From positions 1,426,001 through 1,490,000 of the forward strand of contig NZ_PEBF01000001.1 of assembly GCF_002742625.1 (NCBI RefSeq): a stretch of 64,000 bases of DNA, read 5' to 3'. Both the position numbers and the translations under genes were made by a program. A model generated the notes under the pieces. It saw only the letters and a list, made by a program, of their open reading frames with translations, had not been told where the DNA came from and did not search any database. The stretch's first letter is position 1. Every line of letters begins with the position of its first letter. Of the stretch, positions 52,264-61,040 are shown piece by piece. The DNA is from Caulobacter sp. FWC2. GTDB lineage: Bacteria; Pseudomonadota; Alphaproteobacteria; Caulobacterales; Caulobacteraceae.

Positions 52264-55218
52264 ATGGCTTCATCCAAGAGTTTTGCCCTGCGTGATCGCC
52301 TGCTGACGGGCGCCGCGGGCCTAGTTTTCGCCCTGGCGGCCGGCGCGGCGCAAGCGCAACAGGCCACACCGGCCCCGGCGGGCGATGACACCGTCGAGGC
52401 GGTGGTCGTCACGGGTTTCCGCAACAGTCTCCAGCAGGCCCTGAACGTCAAGCGCTCCTCGGCGGCGGCGATCGACGCCATCTACGCCGAGGACATGGCC
52501 AAGTTCCCGGACCTGAACCTGTCCGAATCCATCCAGCGCATCCCGGGTGTCGCGATCTCGCGTGACGCCGGCGAAGGCCGCCAGATCTCGGTCCGCGGCC
52601 TGGGCGCCCAGTTCACTCGCGTGCGCATCAACGGGATGGAAGCGCTCACCACCTCGGGCGGCACCGACGCCTCGGGCGGCACCAATCGCAGCCGCTCGTT
52701 CGACTTCAACGTCTTCGCTTCGGACCTCTTCAACCGCATCACGGTGCAGAAGACCGCCTCGGCCGAGACGGAGGAGGGCTCGCTGGGCGCGACCGTCGAC
52801 CTGAACACCGCCCACCCGTTCGACAAGCGCGGCTTCAACTTCGCGGTGTCGGGCAAGTACGGCTACAACGATCAGGCCAAGAAGGCCTCGCCGCGCATGG
52901 CGGCCCTGATCTCGAACACCTGGCGCGACGACACCATCGGGGCTCTGTTCTCGATCGCCTATTCCAAGCGCGACCTGCTGGACGAAGGTACGAGCACGGT
53001 GCGCTGGCAGACGGGCACGGCGACGGCGCCGGGCTTCCGCAGCGTGAAGGGCGTGACCTGCGCCACCAACGCCGCCGCCTGCGCCGAGGCCAATGGCGCG
53101 GTCCACCCGCGTATCCCGCGCTTCGACTGGTACAAGAACAAGCAGGACCGCCTGGGCATGACCGGGTCGCTGCAATGGGCGCCGGACGACAAGACCACGG
53201 TCTCATTCGACGTGCTGTACGCCGACTTCAAGGGCGAGCGTAACGAGGACTTCCTCGAGACCTTCACGCCCCAGACCGCCGGCGCCTGTACGGCGACCTC
53301 GGCGCCCTCTTGCGGCATCAACCAGGTCGACGTGGTCGACTACACGGTGGCCAGCCCCCGTTCTGGCCTCTCGGTCATGACCAAGGGGACTTGGAACAAT
53401 GTCGACCTGAAGACCGAGCAGCGCCACGACGAACTGGAGACCGAGTTCCGCCAGTTCACCCTGGCCGGCGAGCGCCAGTTCACCGACAAGTTCAAGGCCA
53501 AGGGCGTGCTCGGCTTCTCGAAGTCGACCTTCTCCAACCCGGTTCAGAACACGGTCCAGTGGGACCAGTACAACGTCCAGGGCTACAGCTTCGACTACAG
53601 CGCCGGCGACGCCTATCCGGTGATCAAGTACGGCACTGGCGACACCGTGAACGCCGACGCCTGGACCCTAGCCGAGATCCGCATGGTTCAGGGCTATGTC
53701 GACAACAGCTACAAGACCGGCCAGTTCGACCTGGCCTATGACTTCAGCGACGCCTTCAAGCTGAAGGGCGGCCTGTCCTATAAGGCCTATGGCGTCGAGA
53801 GCACGGCCTTCGCCCGGTCGAACGGTACGACGGCGAACATCAACCCGGTCAATTCAACCGACCTGAAGAACGTGCCGCGGTCCAGCTATGCCGAGACGAT
53901 CGACTTCTCCAGCCTGAAGATCCCGGGCGGCAACGTGACCTCGTGGATCACGCCGGACCTGAACAAGGCCATCGCGGCCCTGCACATGGACGACGCCAGC
54001 TACGGCAAGACCGTCACCACCACGCCGGGCACCGTCTGGGTCAGCCCGTTCGGCAATACGTGCTTCACCCAGGGCTGCGGCATCTACAACCTGGGTCGCG
54101 AGCCCAGCCTGGGCAGCAACTACTCGATCGATGAGTGGGACACGACCGGCTACGTCCAGGGCGACTTCAAGTTCGAGGTCGGCGGCGTGCCGGTGCGCGG
54201 CGACGTGGGCGTCCGCTACGTGAAGACCCGCCAGAAGGCGCTCGGCTATGGCGTGGTGCCCTCTACCGTCAACGGCGTGAACTACCAGACGATCTCGGCC
54301 ACGACCGCCACGCGCGCCTATACCGACGTGCTGCCGGCCATGAACGTGGTCGTCGAGCCGCGCGAAGACCTGCTGCTGCGCTTCGGCGCCGCCAAGGTCA
54401 TGTCGCGTCCAAACCTCGGTTCGCTGACGCCGGGCGTGAACATCGGCACCGGTTCGACCAAGTCGGTGACCTCGGGCAACCCGTTCCTGGATCCGTACCG
54501 CGCCAAGACCGCCGACGCCGCCGTCGAGTGGTACTTCCAGCCGGGCGGCCTGCTGTCCTTCGCCTACTTCTATAAGGACATCTCGACGTTCGTGCAGAGC
54601 TACACATCGGCGCTGTCGACCTTCGACCAGAACCCGTTCGGCCTGCCGGACAGCGCGGCGGTCGCGGCCTGCGGCACCACGCCGGGCTGCTCGCCCAGCC
54701 TGCCGGTCTGGCAGTTCAGCACCTCGGTCAACACGCCCGGCGGTCCGCTGAAGGGCTTCGAGATCAACTACCAGCAGCCCTTCACCTTCCTGCCGGCGCC
54801 CTTCGACAAGTTCGGCTTCCTGGGTAACTACACCCACGTGACGTCGAACGTGACGTACCTGTCCTCGACCGGCGCGGTGGCGGCCATCGGCCCGCTGACC
54901 AACCTGTCCAAGGACAGCTACAACGCCACGCTCTACTTCGAGAACAAGAAGATCAGCAGCCGCGTCTCGGCCGCTTATCGTTCCAAGTACCTGACCCAGA
55001 TCCCGGGCCGTAACGGTTCGGACGTCGAAGGCACCAAGGCGACGCTGAATTTCGACGCCTCGCTGACCTACACCTTGAACAAGAACTTCGCTTTCACGCT
55101 CGAGGGGGTCAATCTGACCAACGAGAAGCAGGACCAGTATTACGACAGCAGCCAGCTGGTGTCGTTCTACCACGAGACCGGCCGCGAGTTCTTCGCCGGC
55201 TTCCGCTACACCTTCTAA
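52264..55218 (+). CDS. TonB-dependent receptor (Xanthomonas/Caulobacter type)
   Basis: A 984-aa outer-membrane receptor. The Sec signal ends at GAAQAQ. A TonB-box-like region (VEAVVVTGFRNSLQQALN) precedes a plug (DLNLSESIQRIPGVAISRDA, RSFDFNVFASDLF) and a barrel that finishes in FFAGFRYTF. It is in the same subfamily as the receptor at 41077. Its divergent neighbours are the GH105-DUF4861, GH78 and GH28 operon, so rhamnogalacturonan fragments are the likely cargo. ATG 52264 is preceded by GGGAGGG; the frame extends upstream to 52129 but the added 45 residues are not signal-like. Confidence 0.92.
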   Translation: MASSKSFALRDRLLTGAAGLVFALAAGAAQAQQATPAPAGDDTVEAVVVTGFRNSLQQALNVKRSSAAAIDAIYAEDMAKFPDLNLSESIQRIPGVAISRDAGEGRQISVRGLGAQFTRVRINGMEALTTSGGTDASGGTNRSRSFDFNVFASDLFNRITVQKTASAETEEGSLGATVDLNTAHPFDKRGFNFAVSGKYGYNDQAKKASPRMAALISNTWRDDTIGALFSIAYSKRDLLDEGTSTVRWQTGTATAPGFRSVKGVTCATNAAACAEANGAVHPRIPRFDWYKNKQDRLGMTGSLQWAPDDKTTVSFDVLYADFKGERNEDFLETFTPQTAGACTATSAPSCGINQVDVVDYTVASPRSGLSVMTKGTWNNVDLKTEQRHDELETEFRQFTLAGERQFTDKFKAKGVLGFSKSTFSNPVQNTVQWDQYNVQGYSFDYSAGDAYPVIKYGTGDTVNADAWTLAEIRMVQGYVDNSYKTGQFDLAYDFSDAFKLKGGLSYKAYGVESTAFARSNGTTANINPVNSTDLKNVPRSSYAETIDFSSLKIPGGNVTSWITPDLNKAIAALHMDDASYGKTVTTTPGTVWVSPFGNTCFTQGCGIYNLGREPSLGSNYSIDEWDTTGYVQGDFKFEVGGVPVRGDVGVRYVKTRQKALGYGVVPSTVNGVNYQTISATTATRAYTDVLPAMNVVVEPREDLLLRFGAAKVMSRPNLGSLTPGVNIGTGSTKSVTSGNPFLDPYRAKTADAAVEWYFQPGGLLSFAYFYKDISTFVQSYTSALSTFDQNPFGLPDSAAVAACGTTPGCSPSLPVWQFSTSVNTPGGPLKGFEINYQQPFTFLPAPFDKFGFLGNYTHVTSNVTYLSSTGAVAAIGPLTNLSKDSYNATLYFENKKISSRVSAAYRSKYLTQIPGRNGSDVEGTKATLNFDASLTYTLNKNFAFTLEGVNLTNEKQDQYYDSSQLVSFYHETGREFFAGFRYTF

Positions 55219-55229
55219 GTGCTCGTGCG

Positions 55230-55265
55230 CGGCGCGGTTCTTCGGAGCCGCGCCGTTTCGCTTTT
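55230..55265 (+). terminator. Rho-independent terminator after the third receptor
   Basis: Stem CGGCGCGG / CCGCGCCG around a 10-nt loop (55230-55255) followed by TTTCGCTTTT. It is 12 bp after the receptor stop. Confidence 0.78.
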
Positions 55266-55332
55266 GGAGGGGGCGGACCTATACGGTTCCGAAGTTGATA
55301 TCGGGCTGGCGTCCGGTTTGAGGAGTAGAGTG

Positions 55333-56037
55333 ATGGGCGGTTTGCGGCGACGCGAAGTCCTGGTCGGCGGCGGCGCCCTCGCGGGCGGTCTGTTGGCGAG
55401 CGGCGCGGAGGCGATGACCCGGCTCCCGGGGCCGACCCGCTGGGTCTTCGACCGTCTATCCAACATCGGCGGCGTCGGCACCACGGTCGAAGGCGAGCCG
55501 ACGCTGGTCGACAGTCCCTATGGCAAGGCCGTTCAGTTTGACGGCGTCGACGATCGCCTGGTCATCGGAAAACATCCGCTGGCCGGCATGAGCCAGTTCA
55601 CCTTCGAGGCCCTGTTCCGCCCCGACGGCGGGGTCTTCGCCCAGCGCTGGTTCCACCTCAACGAGGAAGACGTAACGCCCGGCGCGCCGCCCTCGGTGAC
55701 GCGCATCCTGTTCGAGATCCGGGTTAAGGACGGCGCCTGGAGCCTGGACGCCTTCGCAACGGGGCAGGGCTACAAGCAGACCCTGCTGTTCCTGGACAAG
55801 ACCTATCCGATCGGCCCCTGGTACTGGGTGGCCCAGAGCTATGACGGCAAGACCTATCGGTCGTTCGTCAACGGCGAGCTGCAGGGCGAGGCCGACATCG
55901 CCTACGCGCCGCAAGGTCAGGGCCGCAGCTCGGTCGGCGCCCGCATGAACAAGGTCGACTACTTCAAGGGCGCGATCCGCGAAGCCCGCTTCACGCCCCG
56001 GGCGCTGGCGCCAGCGGCGCTGCAGAAGACCCGCTGA
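55333..56037 (+). CDS. Secreted LamG/concanavalin-like domain protein
   Basis: A 234-aa protein. Its N-terminus is a Tat-like signal (LRRREVLVGGGALAGGLLAS). The rest is a LamG-type beta-sandwich: GKAVQFDGVDDRLVIGKHPL, QFTFEALFRPDGG, WYWVAQSYDGKTYRSFVNGE, and FKGAIREARFTPRALAP. These match the jelly-roll pattern of LamG_3 domains. Such domains bind or are accessory to carbohydrates. It follows the third receptor after a terminator, so it might be part of its transport or binding function. No catalytic residues are apparent. ATG 55333 has AGGAG upstream. Confidence 0.8.
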   Translation: MGGLRRREVLVGGGALAGGLLASGAEAMTRLPGPTRWVFDRLSNIGGVGTTVEGEPTLVDSPYGKAVQFDGVDDRLVIGKHPLAGMSQFTFEALFRPDGGVFAQRWFHLNEEDVTPGAPPSVTRILFEIRVKDGAWSLDAFATGQGYKQTLLFLDKTYPIGPWYWVAQSYDGKTYRSFVNGELQGEADIAYAPQGQGRSSVGARMNKVDYFKGAIREARFTPRALAPAALQKTR

Positions 56038-56198
56038 GGGGCGCTTGATCGTCACACCGGCCTGAGTCCTGGTATCGCGTCGCGCTGTCCCGTGTGCCCG
56101 TCAGCGACTTGGCGCTGCACATGTCACTGCCAAACATATCCGTGGATTCCGGGAAGTAACCTCCGGCCGACCCGGCTCGACTCGCGTATCGCCAACCC

Positions 56199-56480
56199 AT
56201 GAAGCGCGAAGACATCGACCATCTGCTCGACATCATGGCCAAGGAGGCGGCCGACAAGGGCGATGCCGCCTACCTGCCGGCCGCGATCACCTTCAATTCC
56301 GACACCTGGGTGAAGATGTCGAAGAAGGACCTGCCTACGACATGCGTCAGCACGGGCGTGGGCATCCGCTATCGCGGCGTCCAGGTGCTGATCAGCGCGG
56401 CCCGTGATGACAAGGTTCTGAACCGGGCGGAGGACGGCGGCGAGGGCAAGCCGCACTTCGACCTGGAGCCGCGCGGCTAG
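56199..56480 (+). CDS. Hypothetical 93-aa protein
   Basis: A small soluble protein I do not recognise. N-terminal helix (REDIDHLLDIMAKEAADKG), then AAITFNSDTWVKMSKKDLPT and a beta-strand-rich part (VSTGVGIRYRGVQVLISAAR). No signal peptide or membrane segment. Codon use is GC-rich at third positions, which supports coding. It marks the return from the pectin block to core genes. Confidence 0.6.
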   Translation: MKREDIDHLLDIMAKEAADKGDAAYLPAAITFNSDTWVKMSKKDLPTTCVSTGVGIRYRGVQVLISAARDDKVLNRAEDGGEGKPHFDLEPRG

Positions 56481-56620
56481 GCCTGCGCCGGTTCTGAAGG
56501 ATCGGCCGGCGGCTCGACCCGCCGGACCGCACGCCACTAAGGCAAGGCGCCAGCAAACCCAGGCCGAATTTAAGGCGGGGCCTTCTTCGTTATCTGGCCG
56601 AATTTGTGGGAAGAGGAGAG

Positions 56621-56695
56621 TGGTGGATGCTGCAGGGATTGAACCTGCGACCCCCTCGGTGTGAACGAGGTGCTCTCCCGCTGAGCTAAGCATCC
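56621..56695 (-). tRNA. tRNA-Val (anticodon CAC)
   Basis: A 75-nt minus-strand cloverleaf with encoded CCA. Acceptor stem GGATGC/GCATCC, D-arm TTAGCTCAGCGGGAGAGC, anticodon arm CCTCG-TTCACAC-CGAGG giving anticodon CAC, and T-arm GCAGGTTCAATCCCTGC. It reads GUG. Confidence 0.96.
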
Positions 56696-56743
56696 GCCTT
56701 GTCGGTTCGGGCCGCGAGGGACCGATCCGCGAGAGGAGGGGGC

Positions 56744-57457
56744 CTATAGCCCGGTGTTCGGCGCGGGGCAAGAGGCCAAAAGCGTCTTACAGGCCTCGGG
56801 GACGTCCAAAAAGCTGTGGATGACCAGATCGGCGCCCAGGGTCTCGACCGGATCCTCGGTGTAGCCGAAGGACACCAGCACGCTGGGAACGCCGGCGTTG
56901 CGGGCTCCAAGGGCGTCGTTGATGCTGTCGCCAATCATGACGGCGCGAGCCGGATCGCCGCCGACGGCGGCGATGGCCGCGGCCACGTGGCGGCCGTCGG
57001 GCTTGGCGGCGGGGGCCATGTCCGCGCCGATCACCGCGTCGAAGAACGACGTCAGCGCCACGGCGTCCAGCAGGGCGACCGACAGGTTGGTCAGTTTGTT
57101 GGTGCACACGACCAGCTTGGCGCCGGCGGCCTTCAGCTCGCTGAGCACCTCGACCACGCCGGGGAAGGGCGCGCTTTCGTCGGCGATGCGCTCCAGGTAG
57201 ACGGTGATGAACCGCTGGACCAGCGACGGGGCGTGCTCGGCGTCCATGGGCGCGCCGGCGGCGGCGAAGCCGCGCTCCAGCAAGGCGCGCGCGCCGCGAC
57301 CGACCATCAGCCGCACCTCGTCGAAGGGGAGGGGCGGCAGGGTTTCCTGGGCCAGGATGGTGTTCAGCGCGCCGACCAGGTCTGGCGCGGTGTCGACCAG
57401 GGTTCCGTCGAGGTCGAAGGCGATTGTCGCCCCGTTCAGGTCATGAAGCTCGCTCAT
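56744..57457 (-). CDS. gph: Phosphoglycolate phosphatase (HAD)
   Basis: A 237-aa HAD hydrolase. Motif I is FDLDGTLVDTAPDL (nucleophile Asp in FDLDG), motif II is VVCTNK, then KPDGRHVAAA with the motif III Lys, and motif IV GDSINDALGARNA. The order and helical cap fit Gph, which removes phosphate from 2-phosphoglycolate, including that from DNA repair. It is divergent from glmU with 68 bp between starts. Confidence 0.9.
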   Translation of the reverse strand: MSELHDLNGATIAFDLDGTLVDTAPDLVGALNTILAQETLPPLPFDEVRLMVGRGARALLERGFAAAGAPMDAEHAPSLVQRFITVYLERIADESAPFPGVVEVLSELKAAGAKLVVCTNKLTNLSVALLDAVALTSFFDAVIGADMAPAAKPDGRHVAAAIAAVGGDPARAVMIGDSINDALGARNAGVPSVLVSFGYTEDPVETLGADLVIHSFLDVPEACKTLLASCPAPNTGL

Positions 57458-57525
57458 GGGTCTGGCCTTTCCGCCAATTGGGCGGCTAATGCAACGCTGG
57501 AAGCGTCCCAGGGAGTCGCCAGTCC

Positions 57526-58917
57526 ATGACTGATTCCGTTTCGAGCCTACCCCGTCCGCGCGCCGCCGTGATCCTGGCCGCCGGCCAGGGGACGCGGATG
57601 AAGTCGCCGACGCCCAAGGTGTTGCACAAGGTCGCCGGCCGCACCCTGCTGGACCTGGCCATCGACGCCGCCGAGGGCCTGAACTGCGAGCGGATCGTCG
57701 TCGTGGTCGGCGCGCACAGCCCGCAGGTCGGCGAGAGCGCCCGCAAGCGCCTCGGCCCGAACGCGACCGTGATCCAGGATCCGCCGCTGGGCACCGGCCA
57801 CGCCGTGCTGGCGGCGCGCGACGCCCTGGCCGATTTCGACGGCGACGTGGTCGTCACCTATGCCGACTGCCCGTTGACCACCGCCGGAGTGATCGCGCCG
57901 CTGTTCGACCTGATGGCCGCCGGGACCGACGTCGCGGTGCTGGGCTTCGAAGCCGCCAACCCGACCGGCTACGGCCGCCTGATCATGGCCCCCGGCCACG
58001 TGCTGCTGCGCATCGTCGAGGAGAAGGACGCCGACCTCGCCACCAAGCAGGTCAAGCACTGCAATTCCGGCGTGCTGGCCGCTGACCGCGCTACGCTGTT
58101 CAGCCTGCTGGCCGACGTTCGCAACGACAACAGCAAGGGCGAATACTACCTGACCGACGTCGTCGGCCTGGCGCACGACCGCAAGCTCTCGACCCGCGCG
58201 GCCTTCGCGCCCGAGCCAGCGGTGCAGGGCGTCAATTCCCAGGCCGAGCTGGCCGCCGCCGAGGCGGTCTGGCAGCGGGGCCGCCGCAACGTCCTGCTGA
58301 CCGAGGGCGTGACCATGTCCGCGCCCGAGACCGTGCACCTGTCGTGGGACACCAAGATCGCCGGCGGCGCCATCGTCGAACAGTTCGTGGTCTTCGGCCC
58401 GGGCGTCAGCGTCGAGACCGGCGCGGTGATCAAGGCCTTCAGTCACCTGGAGGGCGCGACCGTGGGCGAGGGGGCGCTGATCGGCCCCTATGCCCGCCTG
58501 CGTCCGGGCGCCGAGATCGGGCCCGAGGCCCATATCGGCAACTTCGTCGAGGTGAAGAAGGTCAAGGTCGGAGCGGGCGCCAAGGCCAACCACCTCAGCT
58601 ATCTGGGCGACGGCTCGATCGGCGAGAAGGCCAACATCGGGGCCGGCACGATCTTCTGCAATTACGACGGCTTCGAGAAGTTCGAGACCCATGTCGGCAA
58701 GGGCGCCTTCATCGGTTCCAACAGCGCCCTGGTCGCGCCCGTGCGGGTAGGCGACGGGGCGATGACCGGCTCGGGCTCGGTGATCGTCAAGAACGTGCCG
58801 GCCGAGGCCCTGGCCCTGGGGCGGGCCGAGCAGGTGATCAAGGCCGGCTGGGCCGCGAAGTTCCGCGCCGCCAAGCAGGCGGCCAAGGACAAGAAGAGCA
58901 AGAAGGACAAGACATGA
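57526..58917 (+). CDS. glmU: Bifunctional GlcN-1-P acetyltransferase / UDP-GlcNAc pyrophosphorylase
   Basis: A 463-aa bifunctional enzyme that makes UDP-GlcNAc for peptidoglycan and lipopolysaccharide. The N-terminal uridyltransferase domain has the signature [20 protein letters not shown]. The C-terminal half is a left-handed beta-helix of hexapeptide repeats ([36 protein letters not shown]) for acetyl transfer. The tail is Lys-rich (DKKSKKDKT). Its stop overlaps rpiA (ATGA). Confidence 0.96.
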   Translation: MTDSVSSLPRPRAAVILAAGQGTRMKSPTPKVLHKVAGRTLLDLAIDAAEGLNCERIVVVVGAHSPQVGESARKRLGPNATVIQDPPLGTGHAVLAARDALADFDGDVVVTYADCPLTTAGVIAPLFDLMAAGTDVAVLGFEAANPTGYGRLIMAPGHVLLRIVEEKDADLATKQVKHCNSGVLAADRATLFSLLADVRNDNSKGEYYLTDVVGLAHDRKLSTRAAFAPEPAVQGVNSQAELAAAEAVWQRGRRNVLLTEGVTMSAPETVHLSWDTKIAGGAIVEQFVVFGPGVSVETGAVIKAFSHLEGATVGEGALIGPYARLRPGAEIGPEAHIGNFVEVKKVKVGAGAKANHLSYLGDGSIGEKANIGAGTIFCNYDGFEKFETHVGKGAFIGSNSALVAPVRVGDGAMTGSGSVIVKNVPAEALALGRAEQVIKAGWAAKFRAAKQAAKDKKSKKDKT

Positions 58918-59597
58918 GCGCCGACGACCAGAAGCGCATCTCCGGCGAAGCCGCCGCCCAACTCGTCGAGAACGGCATGGTGGTGGGCCTGGGCACCGGC
59001 TCGACCGCCGCCTGGTTCGTCAAGGCGCTGGCGGCCCGTGGTCTTAGCGATATCCGTGGCGTGCCGACCTCGGACGCCACCGGCGCCTTGGCTCGCGAGC
59101 TGGGCATTCCGCTGGTGGCGTTGGACGACGTCAAGACCATCGACCTGACCGTGGACGGCGCCGACGAGGTCGGCCCCGGCCTGTCCCTGATCAAGGGCGG
59201 CGGCGCGGCCCTGCTGCGCGAGAAGCTGGTCTGGGAAGCCTCCAGCCGCTGCGTGGTCATCGCCGACGCCGCCAAGAAGGTCGACGCCCTGGGCAAGTTC
59301 CCGCTGCCGATAGAGGTGGTCCGCTTCGGCCACGTCCACACAAGCTGGCGCCTTGCCGACATTGCCGCCGAGTTCGACCTGCCGCCGCCGCGCCTGCGCA
59401 TGGCCGACCGGGGCGTGGTGGTCACCGACGGGGGCAACCTGATATACGACATGGCCTCCGGCGTGATTGCCGAACCCACGGCTCTTGCCGCGGCGCTGAA
59501 GAGCGTCACCGGCGTGGTCGATCACGGCCTGTTCCTCGATCTGGCCGACGAGGCCCTGTTCGGCACGGACGAGGGTGTGGTGCGCCTGGTCCCCTGA
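58914..59597 (+). CDS. rpiA: Ribose-5-phosphate isomerase A
   Basis: A 227-aa enzyme interconverting ribose-5-P and ribulose-5-P in the pentose phosphate pathway. Typical motifs: [49 protein letters not shown], and [13 protein letters not shown]. Start ATG 58914 overlaps the glmU stop by 4 bp, which also supports an operon. Confidence 0.96.
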   Translation: MSADDQKRISGEAAAQLVENGMVVGLGTGSTAAWFVKALAARGLSDIRGVPTSDATGALARELGIPLVALDDVKTIDLTVDGADEVGPGLSLIKGGGAALLREKLVWEASSRCVVIADAAKKVDALGKFPLPIEVVRFGHVHTSWRLADIAAEFDLPPPRLRMADRGVVVTDGGNLIYDMASGVIAEPTALAAALKSVTGVVDHGLFLDLADEALFGTDEGVVRLVP

Positions 59598-59639
59598 CGT
59601 CCTACATAAGCCCACCCGTTAAGCTTGCCGGAGGCCACC

Positions 59640-61040
59640 GTGGCTGACTACGACTTCGATCTCTTCGTCATCGGCGCCGGTTCCGGTGGCGTGCGAGCGG
59701 CCCGTTTGGCGGCCATGAGCGGCGCGAAGGTGGCCGTGGCCGAGGAATATCGGGTGGGCGGCACCTGCGTGATCCGCGGCTGCGTGCCCAAGAAGTTCAT
59801 GGTCTATGCCAGCGAGGTCACCGGCCAGCTGAAGACCGCCAAGGGATATGGCTGGACGATCGAAGACGCCAAGTTCGACTGGAAGGGCTTCCTGCACGAC
59901 AAGGACGTCGAGATCGCCCGCCTGTCGGGCATCTACGTCACCAACCTGCAGAAAGCCGGCGCACACCTGCTGCACGGCCGCGCCCAGATCGTCGACGCCC
60001 ACACCGTCGAGGTGCTGCCCAAGGAAGGTAGTCAGGACGCCGGGACCTATACCGCCAGGAAGATCCTGGTCGCCACCGGCGGCCGCCCGGTGAAGCCCGA
60101 CTTCCCGGGCGCGGAGTTCGGGATCACCTCGGATGAAGCCTTCCACATTCCGAAGCTGCCCAAGAGCATCCTGGTCGTCGGCGGCGGCTACATCGCCGTG
60201 GAGTTCGCGGGCATCTTCAATGGCCTGGGCGTCGAGACCACGCTGCTCTATCGCGGCGCCAACATCCTGCGCGGTTTCGACGACGACGTCCGCTCGCACC
60301 TGGCCGAGGAGCTGGAGAAGCGCGGCATCAAGGTGGTGCTGGGCTGCTCGCATACCAGTATCGAGAAGCAGCAGGACGGCACGCTGCTAAGCACCCTGAC
60401 CAGCGACCTCACGTTCGAGACCGAGGCGGTGATGTTCGCTACCGGCCGCGAACCCTATGTCCACGGCCTGGGGCTGGAGAAGGCCGGCGTGAAGCTGAAC
60501 GACAAGGGCGCGATCGCGGTCGACGCGCATTCCAAGACTAGCGCCGCTACCATCTGGGCCGTCGGCGACGTCACCGATCGCATCAACCTGACGCCGGTCG
60601 CCATTCGCGAAGGCGCGGCCTTCGCCCAGACCGAGTTCTACAACAACCCCACCAGCTTCGATCACGAACTGGTCGCCTCGGCGGTGTTCTCGCAGCCGCC
60701 GGTCGGCGCGGTCGGCATGACAGAGGCCGAGGCCCGCCACGCGTTCGGCACGGTCGACGTCTACCGCTCGGTGTTCCGGCCGATGAAGATCACCTTCTAC
60801 GGCGGTCAGGAGCGTTGCCTGATGAAGCTGGTAGTCAAGTCCGATGACCAGAAGGTGGTCGGCGTCCACGTGGTGGGCCCGGACTCGCCCGAGATCATCC
60901 AGATGGCCGCCATCGCCGTGAAGATGGGCGTGACCAAGCCCCAGTGGGACTCGACCTGCGCGGTGCACCCGACCCTGGCCGAGGAACTGGTCACGATGCG
61001 CGAGAAGTACGTGCCGGTCGAAGTCGGCGGGGTTGGATGA
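59640..61040 (+). CDS. gor: Glutathione-disulfide reductase
   Basis: A 466-aa FAD-dependent pyridine nucleotide-disulfide reductase. The FAD motif is GAGSGGVRAARLA and the redox pair is in GGTCVIRGCVPKK. NADPH binding region is VVGGGYIAVEFAG, and the C-terminal His-Glu is in CAVHPTLAEE. It keeps glutathione reduced. GTG 59640 is chosen because GGAGG lies 5 bp upstream; an in-frame TTG at 59625 is a poorer alternative. Its stop overlaps the next gene's ATG. Confidence 0.94.
   Translation: MADYDFDLFVIGAGSGGVRAARLAAMSGAKVAVAEEYRVGGTCVIRGCVPKKFMVYASEVTGQLKTAKGYGWTIEDAKFDWKGFLHDKDVEIARLSGIYVTNLQKAGAHLLHGRAQIVDAHTVEVLPKEGSQDAGTYTARKILVATGGRPVKPDFPGAEFGITSDEAFHIPKLPKSILVVGGGYIAVEFAGIFNGLGVETTLLYRGANILRGFDDDVRSHLAEELEKRGIKVVLGCSHTSIEKQQDGTLLSTLTSDLTFETEAVMFATGREPYVHGLGLEKAGVKLNDKGAIAVDAHSKTSAATIWAVGDVTDRINLTPVAIREGAAFAQTEFYNNPTSFDHELVASAVFSQPPVGAVGMTEAEARHAFGTVDVYRSVFRPMKITFYGGQERCLMKLVVKSDDQKVVGVHVVGPDSPEIIQMAAIAVKMGVTKPQWDSTCAVHPTLAEELVTMREKYVPVEVGGVG

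Noticed and set aside
56563..56605. Direct repeat GGCCGAATTT downstream of the tRNA
   Set aside because: Two 10-bp copies 33 bp apart are not enough to call an att site or repeat family.
56199..56700. tRNA-Val next to the accessory block as an integration site for a genomic island
   Set aside because: No integrase, no att-like repeat of the tRNA 3' end and no phage or plasmid genes were seen. The block ends before the small gene at 56199, so the tRNA position is probably coincidental.
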